This document shows, piece after piece, positions 8,471 through 16,868 of a stretch of 59,298 nt of DNA (the stretch's first letter is position 1; every line of letters starts with the position of its first letter). The notes under the pieces were generated by a model. The model was not told where the DNA came from. It saw only the letters and a program-made list of their open reading frames with translations, and made no database searches. This stretch comes from SZUA-365 sp049663345 (lineage in GTDB: Bacteria > Bacteroidota > Ignavibacteria > SZUA-365), in the NCBI GenBank assembly GCA_049663345.1, contig JBATDG010000105.1, positions 1 to 59,298 of the forward strand, written 5' to 3'. A program made the position numbers and the translations under genes.

Positions 8471-8650
8471 GAAATCGATCGGATAAGGAAGGAGGACGGC
8501 GGGGGAAAGAGGACGAGCCTGAAGGCTCATCCTCCAGGGAGTGAGATTCCTTGCAGGGACGCAGATCCGTGAAGGGAAATCGATCGGACAAGGAAGGAGG
8601 ATGGCGGGGGAAAGAGGACGAGCCTGAAGGCTCATCCTCCAGGGAGTGAG
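8471..8650. repeat. Two copies of a ~75-bp hairpin-bearing repeat, period 105
   Basis: Units at 8471-8545 and 8576-8650 are nearly identical. Each contains a hairpin with an 11-bp stem (GAGGACGAGCC / GGCTCATCCTC, one G-T pair) closed by TGAA: stems at 8510-8534 and 8614-8639. It lies in the divergent region between the CHAD gene and the M16 peptidase. No T-run follows, so it is more like a palindromic intergenic (REP-like) element than a terminator. Confidence 0.8.
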
Positions 8651-8808
8651 GTTCTTCGGCCCGGTGCTTCGCTGTGAAGGGATGGTGGAGCGCACGGGAG
8701 TTTGGTGACCGAGTGTGATTGGCATTGTTCAGGGGATAGCCTTTTCCTAGATTACAGAAATGCTTGAAAAAGCACTTCTGTCGTTTCCGAATGAAAGAAG
8801 GAGAACTT

Positions 8809-10146
8809 GTGAAACTACTTGTGTATGTCATGCTTGCCTTTGCAATGACGGGGGGCGTCTTGAATGCGGCGCCGGGAGGAGGCGGTGTCTTCCCTTATGC
8901 CTACGAGACCCACACGCTTGAGAATGGACTGAGGGTAATTCTGATTCCGATGTCCAGCGGCGGGTTGATGTCGTATTACAGCGTTGTCCGCACCGGATCG
9001 CGCGATGAGTACGAGGTCGGGAAAACCGGCTTCGCACATTTTTTCGAACACATGATGTTCCGCGGAACGAAAAACTATCCCGCGGCGACTTACGACCGCA
9101 TGGTTACCGAGATGGGGGCCGACGCAAATGCCTACACCACCGACGACCTGACGGCGTACCACCTCGCTTTCGCATCCCAGGATATTGAAACGGTCATAAA
9201 ACTCGAAAGCGACCGCTTCCAGTATCTCGATTATGAAGAAGCGCCGTTCCAGACCGAATCCGGCGCCGTATATGGCGAATACCGGAAAAACCGCACGAGT
9301 CCGTGGGAAGTTTTGTTCGAGTCGCTGCAGAAAACCGCCTTCACGAAACATACCTATGGCCATACTACCATGGGATTCGAAGCCGACATCAAGGCGATGC
9401 CCACGCTATACGCTTACAGCAAGGAATTCTTCAGCCGTTATTACCGGCCGGAGAATGTCGTGCTCGTGCTGGCTGGAGATTTCGATGCGAAAAAGTCGCT
9501 GGAGATGATCCGGAAATATTACGGAAGCTGGAAGAAGGGGTATGTGACTCCCGCCGTGCCGCTGGAACCGGAACAGACCACGGAGCGCAAGGTCTCCGTC
9601 AGCTACGACGGCAAGACGCTTCCGCTGCTGGTGGTTTCGTACAAAGGCGAACGCTTCGACCCGGCCAACAAATTGATGGTCGCCGGCTCGATGCTCGACG
9701 ATCTGATGTTCGGCGAAACCAGCGAAATCTACAAGAAGCTGGTGCTCAACGAACAGAAAGTCCAGTTCATCAGCGCCGATTTCGATTTCAACCGCGATCC
9801 GGGACTCTGGAGCGTGTACGCTATGGTGAAGGACGCGAACGATCTTACTTACGTACAGGAAGAAATCGATCGCACTGTCGCAGCATTCCGCGACACCCCG
9901 GTGGCGGAGAAAAAGCTGACGAATCTGAAGAAAAGATTAAAATATTCCTTTCTCATGAATCTTGATACTCCCGATAAAGTCGCCGGACGTCTCGCGCGCC
10001 TCGTGGCTATCACCGGGGGAATCGATGTCGTCAATCAACTCTACGCAGCTTACGACGCCGTCACAGCTGCCGACATTCAAAAAGCGGTTGCGACGTACCT
10101 GACGCCCGCCCGCCGCACCATCGCCACGCTGAAAGGGAGGAATTGA
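8809..10146 (+). CDS. M16 family zinc metallopeptidase (insulinase/processing-peptidase type), active subunit
   Basis: A 445-residue exported M16 peptidase. The inverzincin motif H77-F-F-E80-H81 and the downstream glutamate E157 (76 residues after H81) form the zinc site and catalytic base. The two M16 halves occupy about residues 30-220 and 225-430. The start chosen is the GTG at 8809, because AGAAGGAG lies five bases before it and it begins directly with a signal peptide (KLLVYVMLAFAMTGGVLNA); in-frame ATGs at 8764 and 8791 lie outside that ribosome site. It is followed after two bases by an M16 homologue lacking the zinc motif, the usual pairing of active and inactive subunits, so the two probably form a heterodimer at the cell envelope that degrades peptides. 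Confidence 0.92.
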   Translation: MKLLVYVMLAFAMTGGVLNAAPGGGGVFPYAYETHTLENGLRVILIPMSSGGLMSYYSVVRTGSRDEYEVGKTGFAHFFEHMMFRGTKNYPAATYDRMVTEMGADANAYTTDDLTAYHLAFASQDIETVIKLESDRFQYLDYEEAPFQTESGAVYGEYRKNRTSPWEVLFESLQKTAFTKHTYGHTTMGFEADIKAMPTLYAYSKEFFSRYYRPENVVLVLAGDFDAKKSLEMIRKYYGSWKKGYVTPAVPLEPEQTTERKVSVSYDGKTLPLLVVSYKGERFDPANKLMVAGSMLDDLMFGETSEIYKKLVLNEQKVQFISADFDFNRDPGLWSVYAMVKDANDLTYVQEEIDRTVAAFRDTPVAEKKLTNLKKRLKYSFLMNLDTPDKVAGRLARLVAITGGIDVVNQLYAAYDAVTAADIQKAVATYLTPARRTIATLKGRN

Positions 10147-10148
10147 CC

Positions 10149-11654
10149 ATGAAACGCCAATCAATGTTTTTCATTCTCCCATTTCTTTCGGTGATTCTTC
10201 TCATGAGCGCGTGCAACGTCCCTTCATCCGAAAATGTGGTTCTCCTTCCCGTGAAGGACGATCCCACGATTTCTTTCAGCATCTGGTTCAAGACCGGTTC
10301 GCAATGCGATCCGCAGGGCAAGGAAGGCCTGGCGACGCTGACAGCAATGCTCATGGCTGGTGGTGGAACCGAGAAGCTCAGCTATGAAGAAATCATGGAG
10401 GCGCTGTATCCCCTCGCAGCCGATTACGGCTCGAGCGTCGATAAGGAAATGACGGTCATCAGCGGTCGCGTGCATAAGGACAATCTCGAGGAATATTACC
10501 AGCTGATTACCGATGCCATTCTGCATCCCGCTTTCAAGGAAGATGATTTCCTACGCATCAAGACGGACCTCCGCAACGGCATCGAAAAATCGCTGCGGTA
10601 TTCAAGCGACGAGGAACTCGGCAAGGATGCATTCTATGACTTTGTGTTCGCAGATACACGCTACGGCCATCTCGATCAGGGTACGGTGTCCAGTCTCGAT
10701 GCCATCACGCTGGACGACGTGCGTGCATTCTACAAGCAGTGGTTTACGCAAGGGAATTTCGTGATCGGATTGGGAGGCAGCTATGATCCTGCTTTGGTCA
10801 ACCGCCTTGTGACCGATCTGAAGACCTTGCCCGAAGGCACACCGCCGCAGCCGGATCCCCCCGCAGTTGCACCCATTCAGGGCCTGCAGATGCTGATGGT
10901 GGAAAAGGAATGCGACGCAACGGCGATCAGCTTCGGCTTCCCAATCCCCGTCCTTCGCGGTGACGATGATTTCTTTGCGCTGGCGCTGTTCAATTCCTGG
11001 TTCGGCGAGCATCGGAATTCATCTTCCCATCTTTATCAGGTTCTCCGCGAGGCTCGCGGAATGAACTACGGCGACTATTCGTATATCGAAATCTTCCCCA
11101 ACGGCGGACGCCGTCAGATGCCCGCTCCTAATAATGCACGCCGCCAGCAGCTGTTTGAAGTCTGGCTGCGCCCGGTACAGAACGTGCAGCGCCATTTTGC
11201 CATTCGTGCCGCGATTCGGGAACTGCAAACCGTTGTCGAAAATGGCATGACTCAGGAGCAGTTCGACTTGACGAAGAAATTTCTCGACAAGTATGCGCTG
11301 CAGTATGCGACGACGACCTCCGAGCGGTTGGGCTATGCGATTGACAGCAAGTTCTACGGCATCCATGGCGAGTACATCGCGATGTTCCGCAGTAAAATCG
11401 CGGGACTCACTCTGGAGAAAGTGAACGATGCGATACGCCGCCATCTGCAGTTCAAGAACATCAAGTTCGGTGTTGTCACCAATAATGCCGAGGCGTTCAA
11501 AGCCGAACTGATAGCGGGCACGCCCAGCCCCATCAGCTACTCCACGCCGAAGCCTGAGTCGGTGATGGAAGAAGATAAAATCATTGAGACCTATCCATTG
11601 CCGTTCGCTGCGGAAAACATCCGCATCGTTCCTGTGGAGGATATGTTCAAATAG
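10149..11654 (+). CDS. M16 family peptidase-like lipoprotein, inactive partner subunit
   Basis: A 501-residue M16-fold protein with a lipoprotein signal (lipobox LMSAC, near residue 20), so it is probably anchored in the envelope. At the position of the HxxEH motif of its upstream neighbour it reads DPQGKEGLATLTAML, without both histidines, so it should not bind catalytic zinc. In the M16B family such subunits supply the substrate-binding half of a heterodimer. ATG at 10149 is preceded by GGGAGGA; a TTG two codons earlier overlaps the previous stop. The spacing of two bases marks an operon. It ends 25 bases before the aroBA fusion. Confidence 0.9.
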   Translation: MKRQSMFFILPFLSVILLMSACNVPSSENVVLLPVKDDPTISFSIWFKTGSQCDPQGKEGLATLTAMLMAGGGTEKLSYEEIMEALYPLAADYGSSVDKEMTVISGRVHKDNLEEYYQLITDAILHPAFKEDDFLRIKTDLRNGIEKSLRYSSDEELGKDAFYDFVFADTRYGHLDQGTVSSLDAITLDDVRAFYKQWFTQGNFVIGLGGSYDPALVNRLVTDLKTLPEGTPPQPDPPAVAPIQGLQMLMVEKECDATAISFGFPIPVLRGDDDFFALALFNSWFGEHRNSSSHLYQVLREARGMNYGDYSYIEIFPNGGRRQMPAPNNARRQQLFEVWLRPVQNVQRHFAIRAAIRELQTVVENGMTQEQFDLTKKFLDKYALQYATTTSERLGYAIDSKFYGIHGEYIAMFRSKIAGLTLEKVNDAIRRHLQFKNIKFGVVTNNAEAFKAELIAGTPSPISYSTPKPESVMEEDKIIETYPLPFAAENIRIVPVEDMFK

Positions 11655-11679
11655 ATTCCCCAATCGCAGGACCTTGATC

Positions 11680-14022
11680 ATGCAGGAACAGACCGGCCGC
11701 CGCATGCTTGAACGCATCGCCACACTGGACGCCCTCACCCTGCCTGCACATGCTGTGGTCGTCGCCGACCGCCAGCTGCCGCAGGAAATCCTTTCCCGTT
11801 TCGATCACCCGGTGCTGGTCGAGGCCGGTGAGCATCTCAAAACGCTGGCCGGTATCGAAGAGCTGGCCGGACGCGTGCTGCAGCATCGGTCGAGCAAACC
11901 GCTGACGCTCGTTGCGGTCGGAGGCGGCAGCATTGGCGATGCGGTTGGATTTCTCGCAAGCATTCTCTGGCGGGGTGTCGGACTCTGGCATATCCCGACG
12001 ACGATGGTTGCCATGGTGGATTCCGCCCACGGGGGGAAAACAGCCGTCAACCTTGGCAGCGTGAAAAACCAGCTCGGCACGTTTTATCCAGGCGAACGCG
12101 TCGTTGTGGTGGAGAATTTCCTTGCGACGCTTCCAATATCCTTGCGCCGCGATGGAATGGTAGAACTGCTGAAAGTACTCTGGCTGGGAGATGCGGCAAG
12201 CACAAATGCGCTCACAGGCAGGGAAATCGAGACGCTCACTTTCGCCCCTTTTGCCGAAATAAGCGATCGGTTGGGACAGATGATCGAATTCGCTGTCAGC
12301 ATCAAGCAGCGAATAGTCGAGGAAGATCCGCATGAAGAACGGGGGCTGCGAACGGTGCTCAATCTGGGACACACACTGGCGCATGCTCTGGAACTGACGA
12401 TGGGCGTCAGTCATGGCGCGGCGGTCGCCTGGGGCATGGCGGCTGTACTTGATCTCTCGGAGGCACGTGGAATGCCGGCAGAAGCGGTCGCTCATTGCCG
12501 CGAAACCCTGTTTCCTCTTCTCGTCCCGCTTCCGGCCATGCCGGCGGATGAAGTGCTCCACTCTGCTATTCTCCGCGATAAAAAGAGAAATGACGAACAG
12601 CTGAGGTCGGTGCTGCTTCGTGATATCGGCGACCCGGTTGTTACATCGGAAATCTCCGCAGGGCAATGGATTGCTGCCCTTCGCCGTTCGGTCGATTGGT
12701 TTACGTCCTTGAAGGTGCGTGTCTATCTGGGCACTCCGCGATCCGTGCCGCTTTGCATTGAGGCGAGCAAGTCCGAGCTGAACCGCGCGCTCGTGATCGC
12801 AGCACAGCGCATGGGACGCACAGTGATTAACGGTCGAAGCGATGCCGATGACGTGCGCTGTATGCTGCGTGCATTGCGCGGTCTCGGTTACCCGATCGAG
12901 GAAACTGCACGCGGGTATGTCGTCGACAATCTCAACAGGGATCTGCGGACAATCACGTCCGACATCGACCGCAGCATTTTTGTATGCGAAGGCGGAACGA
13001 CGTTCCGTTTTCTCCTCGCCCTCTGCTGCACGAATGTGAAGCCCACCAAGCTGCTGCTTTCTCCCGCGCTGATGCAGCGGCCGCATGATGCGCTGCTGCG
13101 TGCACTGCGAAGCGGCGGCGCATCCATCGAAGCATTCAGCGACCTTTCCGGGCAAGGCTATGTCGTACGCGGCTGGAATCAGATGCCTCAAGTGTTTTCC
13201 GTCGATCCTTCCGCGTCGTCGCAGTTCGCCTCGGCGCTGGCACTGCTGGCGGTGGGAGCGGAATCACCATTCACCATCCGTCTGCTCGGCGAACCCGTCA
13301 GCCGTTCCTACCTGGAGATGACTTTCGCGATGCTCGAAGAGGCGGGCGTGGAAATTATAGCACATGGCGATCTGATTGCCCTCAACCAGACCGAACGACT
13401 CAACGAGAAACTCACGCTGGAAATTGATGCGGATGAAAGTTCGGCTGCTGTTTGGTCGGTGGCGCATTTTCTTGGACACCCGGTTGAAGCGGGACGGAAG
13501 GCGCGCATTCCCCGGCAGCCCGATGGAGCGGTCGAAAGGTATCTTACCGCTCTGCGCGAAGCGCGCAGATCTCCGCAGTCTATAGATCTTTCACAGGTAC
13601 CGGATCTGCTTCCGGTGCTTTCCATCGCCGCGCTGACCGCCGTCCACGCCGTGACATTCACGGGTGCTGCGCATCTTCGTAATAAGGAATCCAATCGTAT
13701 CGATGATTTCGCCAGATCGCTCCGTGCCATCGGCGCGGATGTCGAGGTGCGGGATGATGGGTTGGAACTGCGTCCCTCAGCGGGACTGCAGGCAGAACTG
13801 CCCTTCGCTACGTATGGCGACCATCGCCTTGTCATGGCCGGTATGCTGCTGACGCTTGTTGCGCAGGGCGCGGTAACGATCGATCGTCCATGGACAGTAA
13901 CGAAATCCTATCCCCGATTCTGGGATGACGCGCGGCGCTCCGGCTGGTCGGTGAGCGCTGTACATCCGGCACATCAATCGGCGCCGGTAGAGTCAGGGCC
14001 GTCTGCAGGACCGGCGTCGTAG
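11680..14022 (+). CDS. aroBA: Bifunctional 3-dehydroquinate synthase / 3-phosphoshikimate 1-carboxyvinyltransferase
   Basis: A 780-residue fusion of two shikimate-pathway enzymes. Residues 1 to about 340 are AroB: the NAD-binding GGGSIGD at 81-87, substrate residue K165, and the zinc ligands E162, H231 and H245. Residues about 345-765 are EPSP synthase (AroA): S363-K364-S365 with R369 for phosphoenolpyruvate/shikimate-3-phosphate binding, the EGGTTFRFL loop, LRNKESNRIDD and YGDHRLVMAG. AroB closes DAHP to 3-dehydroquinate; AroA joins phosphoenolpyruvate to shikimate 3-phosphate. Both active sites look intact, although the HGE motif of AroB reads HGA. The two domains are in one uninterrupted frame, in the same order as the first two domains of the fungal AROM protein. 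The open frame extends to 11584 inside the M16 gene; the start at 11680 fits AroB length. Confidence 0.92.
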   Translation: MQEQTGRRMLERIATLDALTLPAHAVVVADRQLPQEILSRFDHPVLVEAGEHLKTLAGIEELAGRVLQHRSSKPLTLVAVGGGSIGDAVGFLASILWRGVGLWHIPTTMVAMVDSAHGGKTAVNLGSVKNQLGTFYPGERVVVVENFLATLPISLRRDGMVELLKVLWLGDAASTNALTGREIETLTFAPFAEISDRLGQMIEFAVSIKQRIVEEDPHEERGLRTVLNLGHTLAHALELTMGVSHGAAVAWGMAAVLDLSEARGMPAEAVAHCRETLFPLLVPLPAMPADEVLHSAILRDKKRNDEQLRSVLLRDIGDPVVTSEISAGQWIAALRRSVDWFTSLKVRVYLGTPRSVPLCIEASKSELNRALVIAAQRMGRTVINGRSDADDVRCMLRALRGLGYPIEETARGYVVDNLNRDLRTITSDIDRSIFVCEGGTTFRFLLALCCTNVKPTKLLLSPALMQRPHDALLRALRSGGASIEAFSDLSGQGYVVRGWNQMPQVFSVDPSASSQFASALALLAVGAESPFTIRLLGEPVSRSYLEMTFAMLEEAGVEIIAHGDLIALNQTERLNEKLTLEIDADESSAAVWSVAHFLGHPVEAGRKARIPRQPDGAVERYLTALREARRSPQSIDLSQVPDLLPVLSIAALTAVHAVTFTGAAHLRNKESNRIDDFARSLRAIGADVEVRDDGLELRPSAGLQAELPFATYGDHRLVMAGMLLTLVAQGAVTIDRPWTVTKSYPRFWDDARRSGWSVSAVHPAHQSAPVESGPSAGPAS

Positions 14023-14030
14023 ACTTTCTC

Positions 14031-15233
14031 ATGCGCATCCGACTTCTCATACTGACCGACAAATATCCGATCGATGCCGATCGGAGTCCCACTGCATGGA
14101 TGCTCGAACATCTGCGCGCCCTTGACGGCACTGCAGACATCACGGTCGTTTCACTCGTACGCATGCTGCCTCGTCTGAAAAATCTGCTGCTCGGCGGCTA
14201 CGACCGCCGCTGGTTCCGCGTGCTGAGAGCGCTTCCGAAAACGGAGCAGCCGTTTCCGCATGTCACCGTACATCATCGACGCTGCGTAACGGTCCCGGAT
14301 TCGCTGGGGTGGAAAATAAATCCGCGTCTTCTCGTCCTGCAGCAGCGCCGGTGGCTGCGTTCGTTGACGGATCGCGGCAGCTATCATGCTGTGCTGCTCC
14401 ACTACTTACATGCCGCTGCGCCGCTGGCGCGCATGGCAGCGCAATCAGCGAGGATACCGTTGCTGATCGATGTGAATGAGGGCCTTGCATCAGTGAGGGA
14501 AGAAGGGCAGAATTCTCTCCATCAATGGCTGGTGGCGCAGCGTGCCTCCGCAGACAGAATCATTGCGCAGTGCAGTGTGCAGAAAGAGGAGATGCGGATC
14601 CTTCTCCCTGAAAAGTCAGTTCATGTCATTCCCCTGGGCATCGATGATGACGCACCGGCAGCTCTCCCGCCCGACCCGCCGCCGCTGCGTTGCATCTGCG
14701 TTTCCCGGCTAGATCTCCGCAGCAAAAATATGGATTCGCTGCTGCGTGCACTTGCGCTGCTTCGCAGAGAGGACGGCACCGACCTGCGCCTCACCATCGC
14801 GGGAGATGGCTTCCTGCGAAGGGAATTGCTGCAGCTTGCTGAAGAGCTCGGAATCTCCGCTGCGGTTAATTTCGCCGGGTGGAAAACGGCTGGGGAACTG
14901 CGTGAAATGATGAGGACACAGCATTTCGCAGTACAGCCGTCCTCGCATGAATCCTTCGGTCTTGTGTCATTGGAGGCAGCGGCGGCAGGGCTTCCGCTCA
15001 TCGCCGGCGCCCGCGCAGGAGTCGTTCCCGACCTCGCTTCCGAAGGAGCCGGCCTGCACACCCTCAATGGGAGTTCGCCGAAGGATATTGTCCGCGCGCT
15101 CCGGGACGTTCGCGACCGGTTGCCGGAATTGCAGCGTCAGGCGATCGAGGCACGCGGACGCATTCACGAGCGCTTTTCCTGGAGCGAGCACGCGAAGCAG
15201 TACCGAGCACTTTTCCGGACATTGGAAGAATAA
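14031..15233 (+). CDS. GT4-family glycosyltransferase
   Basis: A 400-residue glycosyltransferase of the GT-B fold. Residues about 10-190 form the N-terminal acceptor domain, with a basic RRW-rich insertion around residues 58-110; residues about 205-390 match the family 4 (glycosyltransferase group 1) donor domain, with CVSRLDLRSKNMDSL, the GDGFLRRELLQLAEELG turn and the E-x7-E motif ESFGLVSLE followed by AAAAGLPLIAG. It starts eight bases after the aroBA stop, so it is probably co-transcribed. The sugar and acceptor cannot be read from sequence; envelope polysaccharide or glycolipid synthesis is the likely role. Confidence 0.9.
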   Translation: MRIRLLILTDKYPIDADRSPTAWMLEHLRALDGTADITVVSLVRMLPRLKNLLLGGYDRRWFRVLRALPKTEQPFPHVTVHHRRCVTVPDSLGWKINPRLLVLQQRRWLRSLTDRGSYHAVLLHYLHAAAPLARMAAQSARIPLLIDVNEGLASVREEGQNSLHQWLVAQRASADRIIAQCSVQKEEMRILLPEKSVHVIPLGIDDDAPAALPPDPPPLRCICVSRLDLRSKNMDSLLRALALLRREDGTDLRLTIAGDGFLRRELLQLAEELGISAAVNFAGWKTAGELREMMRTQHFAVQPSSHESFGLVSLEAAAAGLPLIAGARAGVVPDLASEGAGLHTLNGSSPKDIVRALRDVRDRLPELQRQAIEARGRIHERFSWSEHAKQYRALFRTLEE

Positions 15234-15280
15234 AGAATATCCAATTCTGCCGGCGCTGTTTCCTGCCAATATTCACCCGC

Positions 15281-15310
15281 AAAAAAAAACGCCCCGCAAT
15301 GGCAAGGCGT
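15281..15310 (-). terminator. Second (duplicate) intrinsic terminator downstream of glyA
   Basis: On the minus strand a stem ACGCCTTGC/GCGGGGCGT with loop CATT (15289-15310) is followed by nine T residues. It is the outer copy of a 76-base duplication of the glyA 3' end. It may act as a back-up terminator, and sits between the convergent glycosyltransferase and glyA genes. Confidence 0.85.
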
Positions 15311-15433
15311 TAATGCTATCGTTGAATATTGGAAATCAGTCCATTGGATCGGTGTGGAATTAAAACGCCCCGCAATCGCAGGGCGTTAGTACTATCGTTG
15401 GGGCTTGGAAATCAGTCCGTCAGATCGGTGTAC
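15286..15433. repeat. 76-bp tandem duplication of the glyA 3' end and terminator
   Basis: Positions 15286-15357 and 15362-15433 align at roughly 80 percent identity. The inner copy covers the real terminator, the glyA stop codon and its last codons; the outer copy preserves the hairpin and a relic of the last codons with a stop (minus-strand ATCCAATGGACTGA against ATCTGACGGACTGA). It is a decayed tandem duplication. Confidence 0.8.
15362..15386 (-). terminator. Intrinsic terminator of glyA
   Basis: Minus-strand hairpin ACGCCCTGC-GATT-GCGGGGCGT (one T-G pair) followed by TTTTAATT, 26 bases past the glyA stop. A clear Rho-independent terminator. Confidence 0.9.
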
Positions 15434-16710
15434 AGTGGGAATTTCGAGCAGTAGTCCTGCACCTTCAACCGGACGCTTTCCTGCAGCGCTTCATCGCTCA
15501 CGTTGCTGATCACTGTGTCGATCATGTCTGCGACGAAGGTCATATCGCTTTCGCGGAAGCCGCGCGTGGTGATCGCGGCGGTGCCGATGCGGATACCGCT
15601 GGTGACGAAGGGTGACCGATCATCGAAAGGCACCATGTTCTTGTTGAGCGTCATGCCTGCGCGTTCCATCGCGTTCTCGGCTTCCTTGCCGGTCACGTTT
15701 TTGTTGTGCAGATCGATGAGCATCAAATGATTGTCCGTTCCGCCCGAGATGAGGTTGAAGCCGCGTTCGACCATCAGTTCTGCGAGGCGTGCCGCGTTTG
15801 CGATGACCTGCTTCTGATACGTGAGAAAGGACGGCTGCAGCGCTTCGCCGAAGGCCACGGCTTTTGCGGCGATTACATGCATGAGCGGACCGCCCTGAAT
15901 GCCGGGCATAACGACACTGTCGATGATTTCCGACATCATCTTCACACGGCCTGATTTCGGAGCAACCATTCCGAAAGGATTCTCCCAATCCTTGCCCATC
16001 ATGATGATGCCGCCTCGCGGTCCGCGCAGCGTCTTATGCGTGGTAGAGGTTACGATATGGCAGTGGGGGATGGGATCGTTGAGCAGCTTCGCCGCGATGA
16101 GACCGGCGGGATGCGCGATGTCGGCCCACAGAAAGGCACCGGCCTTGTCCGCAATTTCACGGAACGCCTTATAATCGATGTTGCGCGGATACGAGCTTGC
16201 ACCGACGATCATCATCTTGGGTTTTTCACGCATGGCGATGCTTTCGACTTCATTCAGATCGATCGTTCCGGTCTCCTTGCTCACACCGTACGAAACGATA
16301 TCGTAGAGCTTCCCTGAAAAATTCACCGGTGAGCCGTGTGTGAGGTGGCCGCCGTGGGCGAGATCCATTCCCATCACCTTGTCGCCCGGCTGCACGAAAG
16401 TAAAATACACGGCCTGGTTGGCGGTGGCGCCGGAGTGAGGCTGGACGTTCGCATACTCGGCGCCGAACAGCTGCATAAGCCGTTGGCGGGCCAGTTCTTC
16501 AGCCTGGTCGACAAATTCGCAGCCGCCGTAATAGCGTTTGCCGGGATACCCTTCCGCGTACTTGTTTGTCAGCACGCTGCCCGTTGCCTCAAGGACGCTA
16601 GGGGAAGCATAGTTTTCGGAAGCGATCAGCTGCAGCTTGTTGATCTGTCGATTCGTTTCATCGTGAATAATGTCATGAATTTTGGGGTCGGTCTGAGCAA
16701 GATAGGACAT
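15412..16710 (-). CDS. glyA: Serine hydroxymethyltransferase
   Basis: A 432-residue fold-type I pyridoxal phosphate enzyme that interconverts serine plus tetrahydrofolate with glycine plus 5,10-methylenetetrahydrofolate, the main source of one-carbon units. The PLP lysine is K226 in VTSTTHKTLRGPRGG; the N-terminal LIASENYASPSVLEA, the NVQPHSGATANQAVY segment and GMDLAHGGHLTHG are family hallmarks. Length matches bacterial GlyA (about 415-435). It reads alone on the minus strand with a duplicated terminator. Cytoplasmic. Confidence 0.98.
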   Translation of the reverse strand: MSYLAQTDPKIHDIIHDETNRQINKLQLIASENYASPSVLEATGSVLTNKYAEGYPGKRYYGGCEFVDQAEELARQRLMQLFGAEYANVQPHSGATANQAVYFTFVQPGDKVMGMDLAHGGHLTHGSPVNFSGKLYDIVSYGVSKETGTIDLNEVESIAMREKPKMMIVGASSYPRNIDYKAFREIADKAGAFLWADIAHPAGLIAAKLLNDPIPHCHIVTSTTHKTLRGPRGGIIMMGKDWENPFGMVAPKSGRVKMMSEIIDSVVMPGIQGGPLMHVIAAKAVAFGEALQPSFLTYQKQVIANAARLAELMVERGFNLISGGTDNHLMLIDLHNKNVTGKEAENAMERAGMTLNKNMVPFDDRSPFVTSGIRIGTAAITTRGFRESDMTFVADMIDTVISNVSDEALQESVRLKVQDYCSKFPLYTDLTD

Positions 16711-16780
16711 GATATATCTCTTCGAAGGTGAAAGAACTCCGGGTCCGGAAATAAAAAATACGAAATGTTCCCTTGTAGAA

Positions 16781-16813
16781 AAAAGAAGGGGCCGTTCTTT
16801 CGAACAGCCCCTT
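16781..16813 (-). terminator. Intrinsic terminator after the T9SS protein
   Basis: A long hairpin, AAGGGGC-x-GTTC/GAAC-x-GCCCCTT (16786-16813), with a TTTC loop and one bulge pair, followed on the minus strand by CTTTTTTC. It ends the transcript of the gene at 16869-18089, separating it from glyA. Confidence 0.9.
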
Positions 16814-16868
16814 GAGAGTGCGTGATACTATTCTGTAAACGTGTCGCGCTTTCCGCGTATTATTGCGA

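Noticed and set aside
8457..8831. Small repetitive minus-strand protein
   Set aside because: It is translated from the 75-bp hairpin repeat; repeated peptides follow the DNA repeat without codon bias.
11647..13191. 514-codon antisense frame over aroBA
   Set aside because: Antisense to a clearly conserved enzyme; no recognizable family or start signal.
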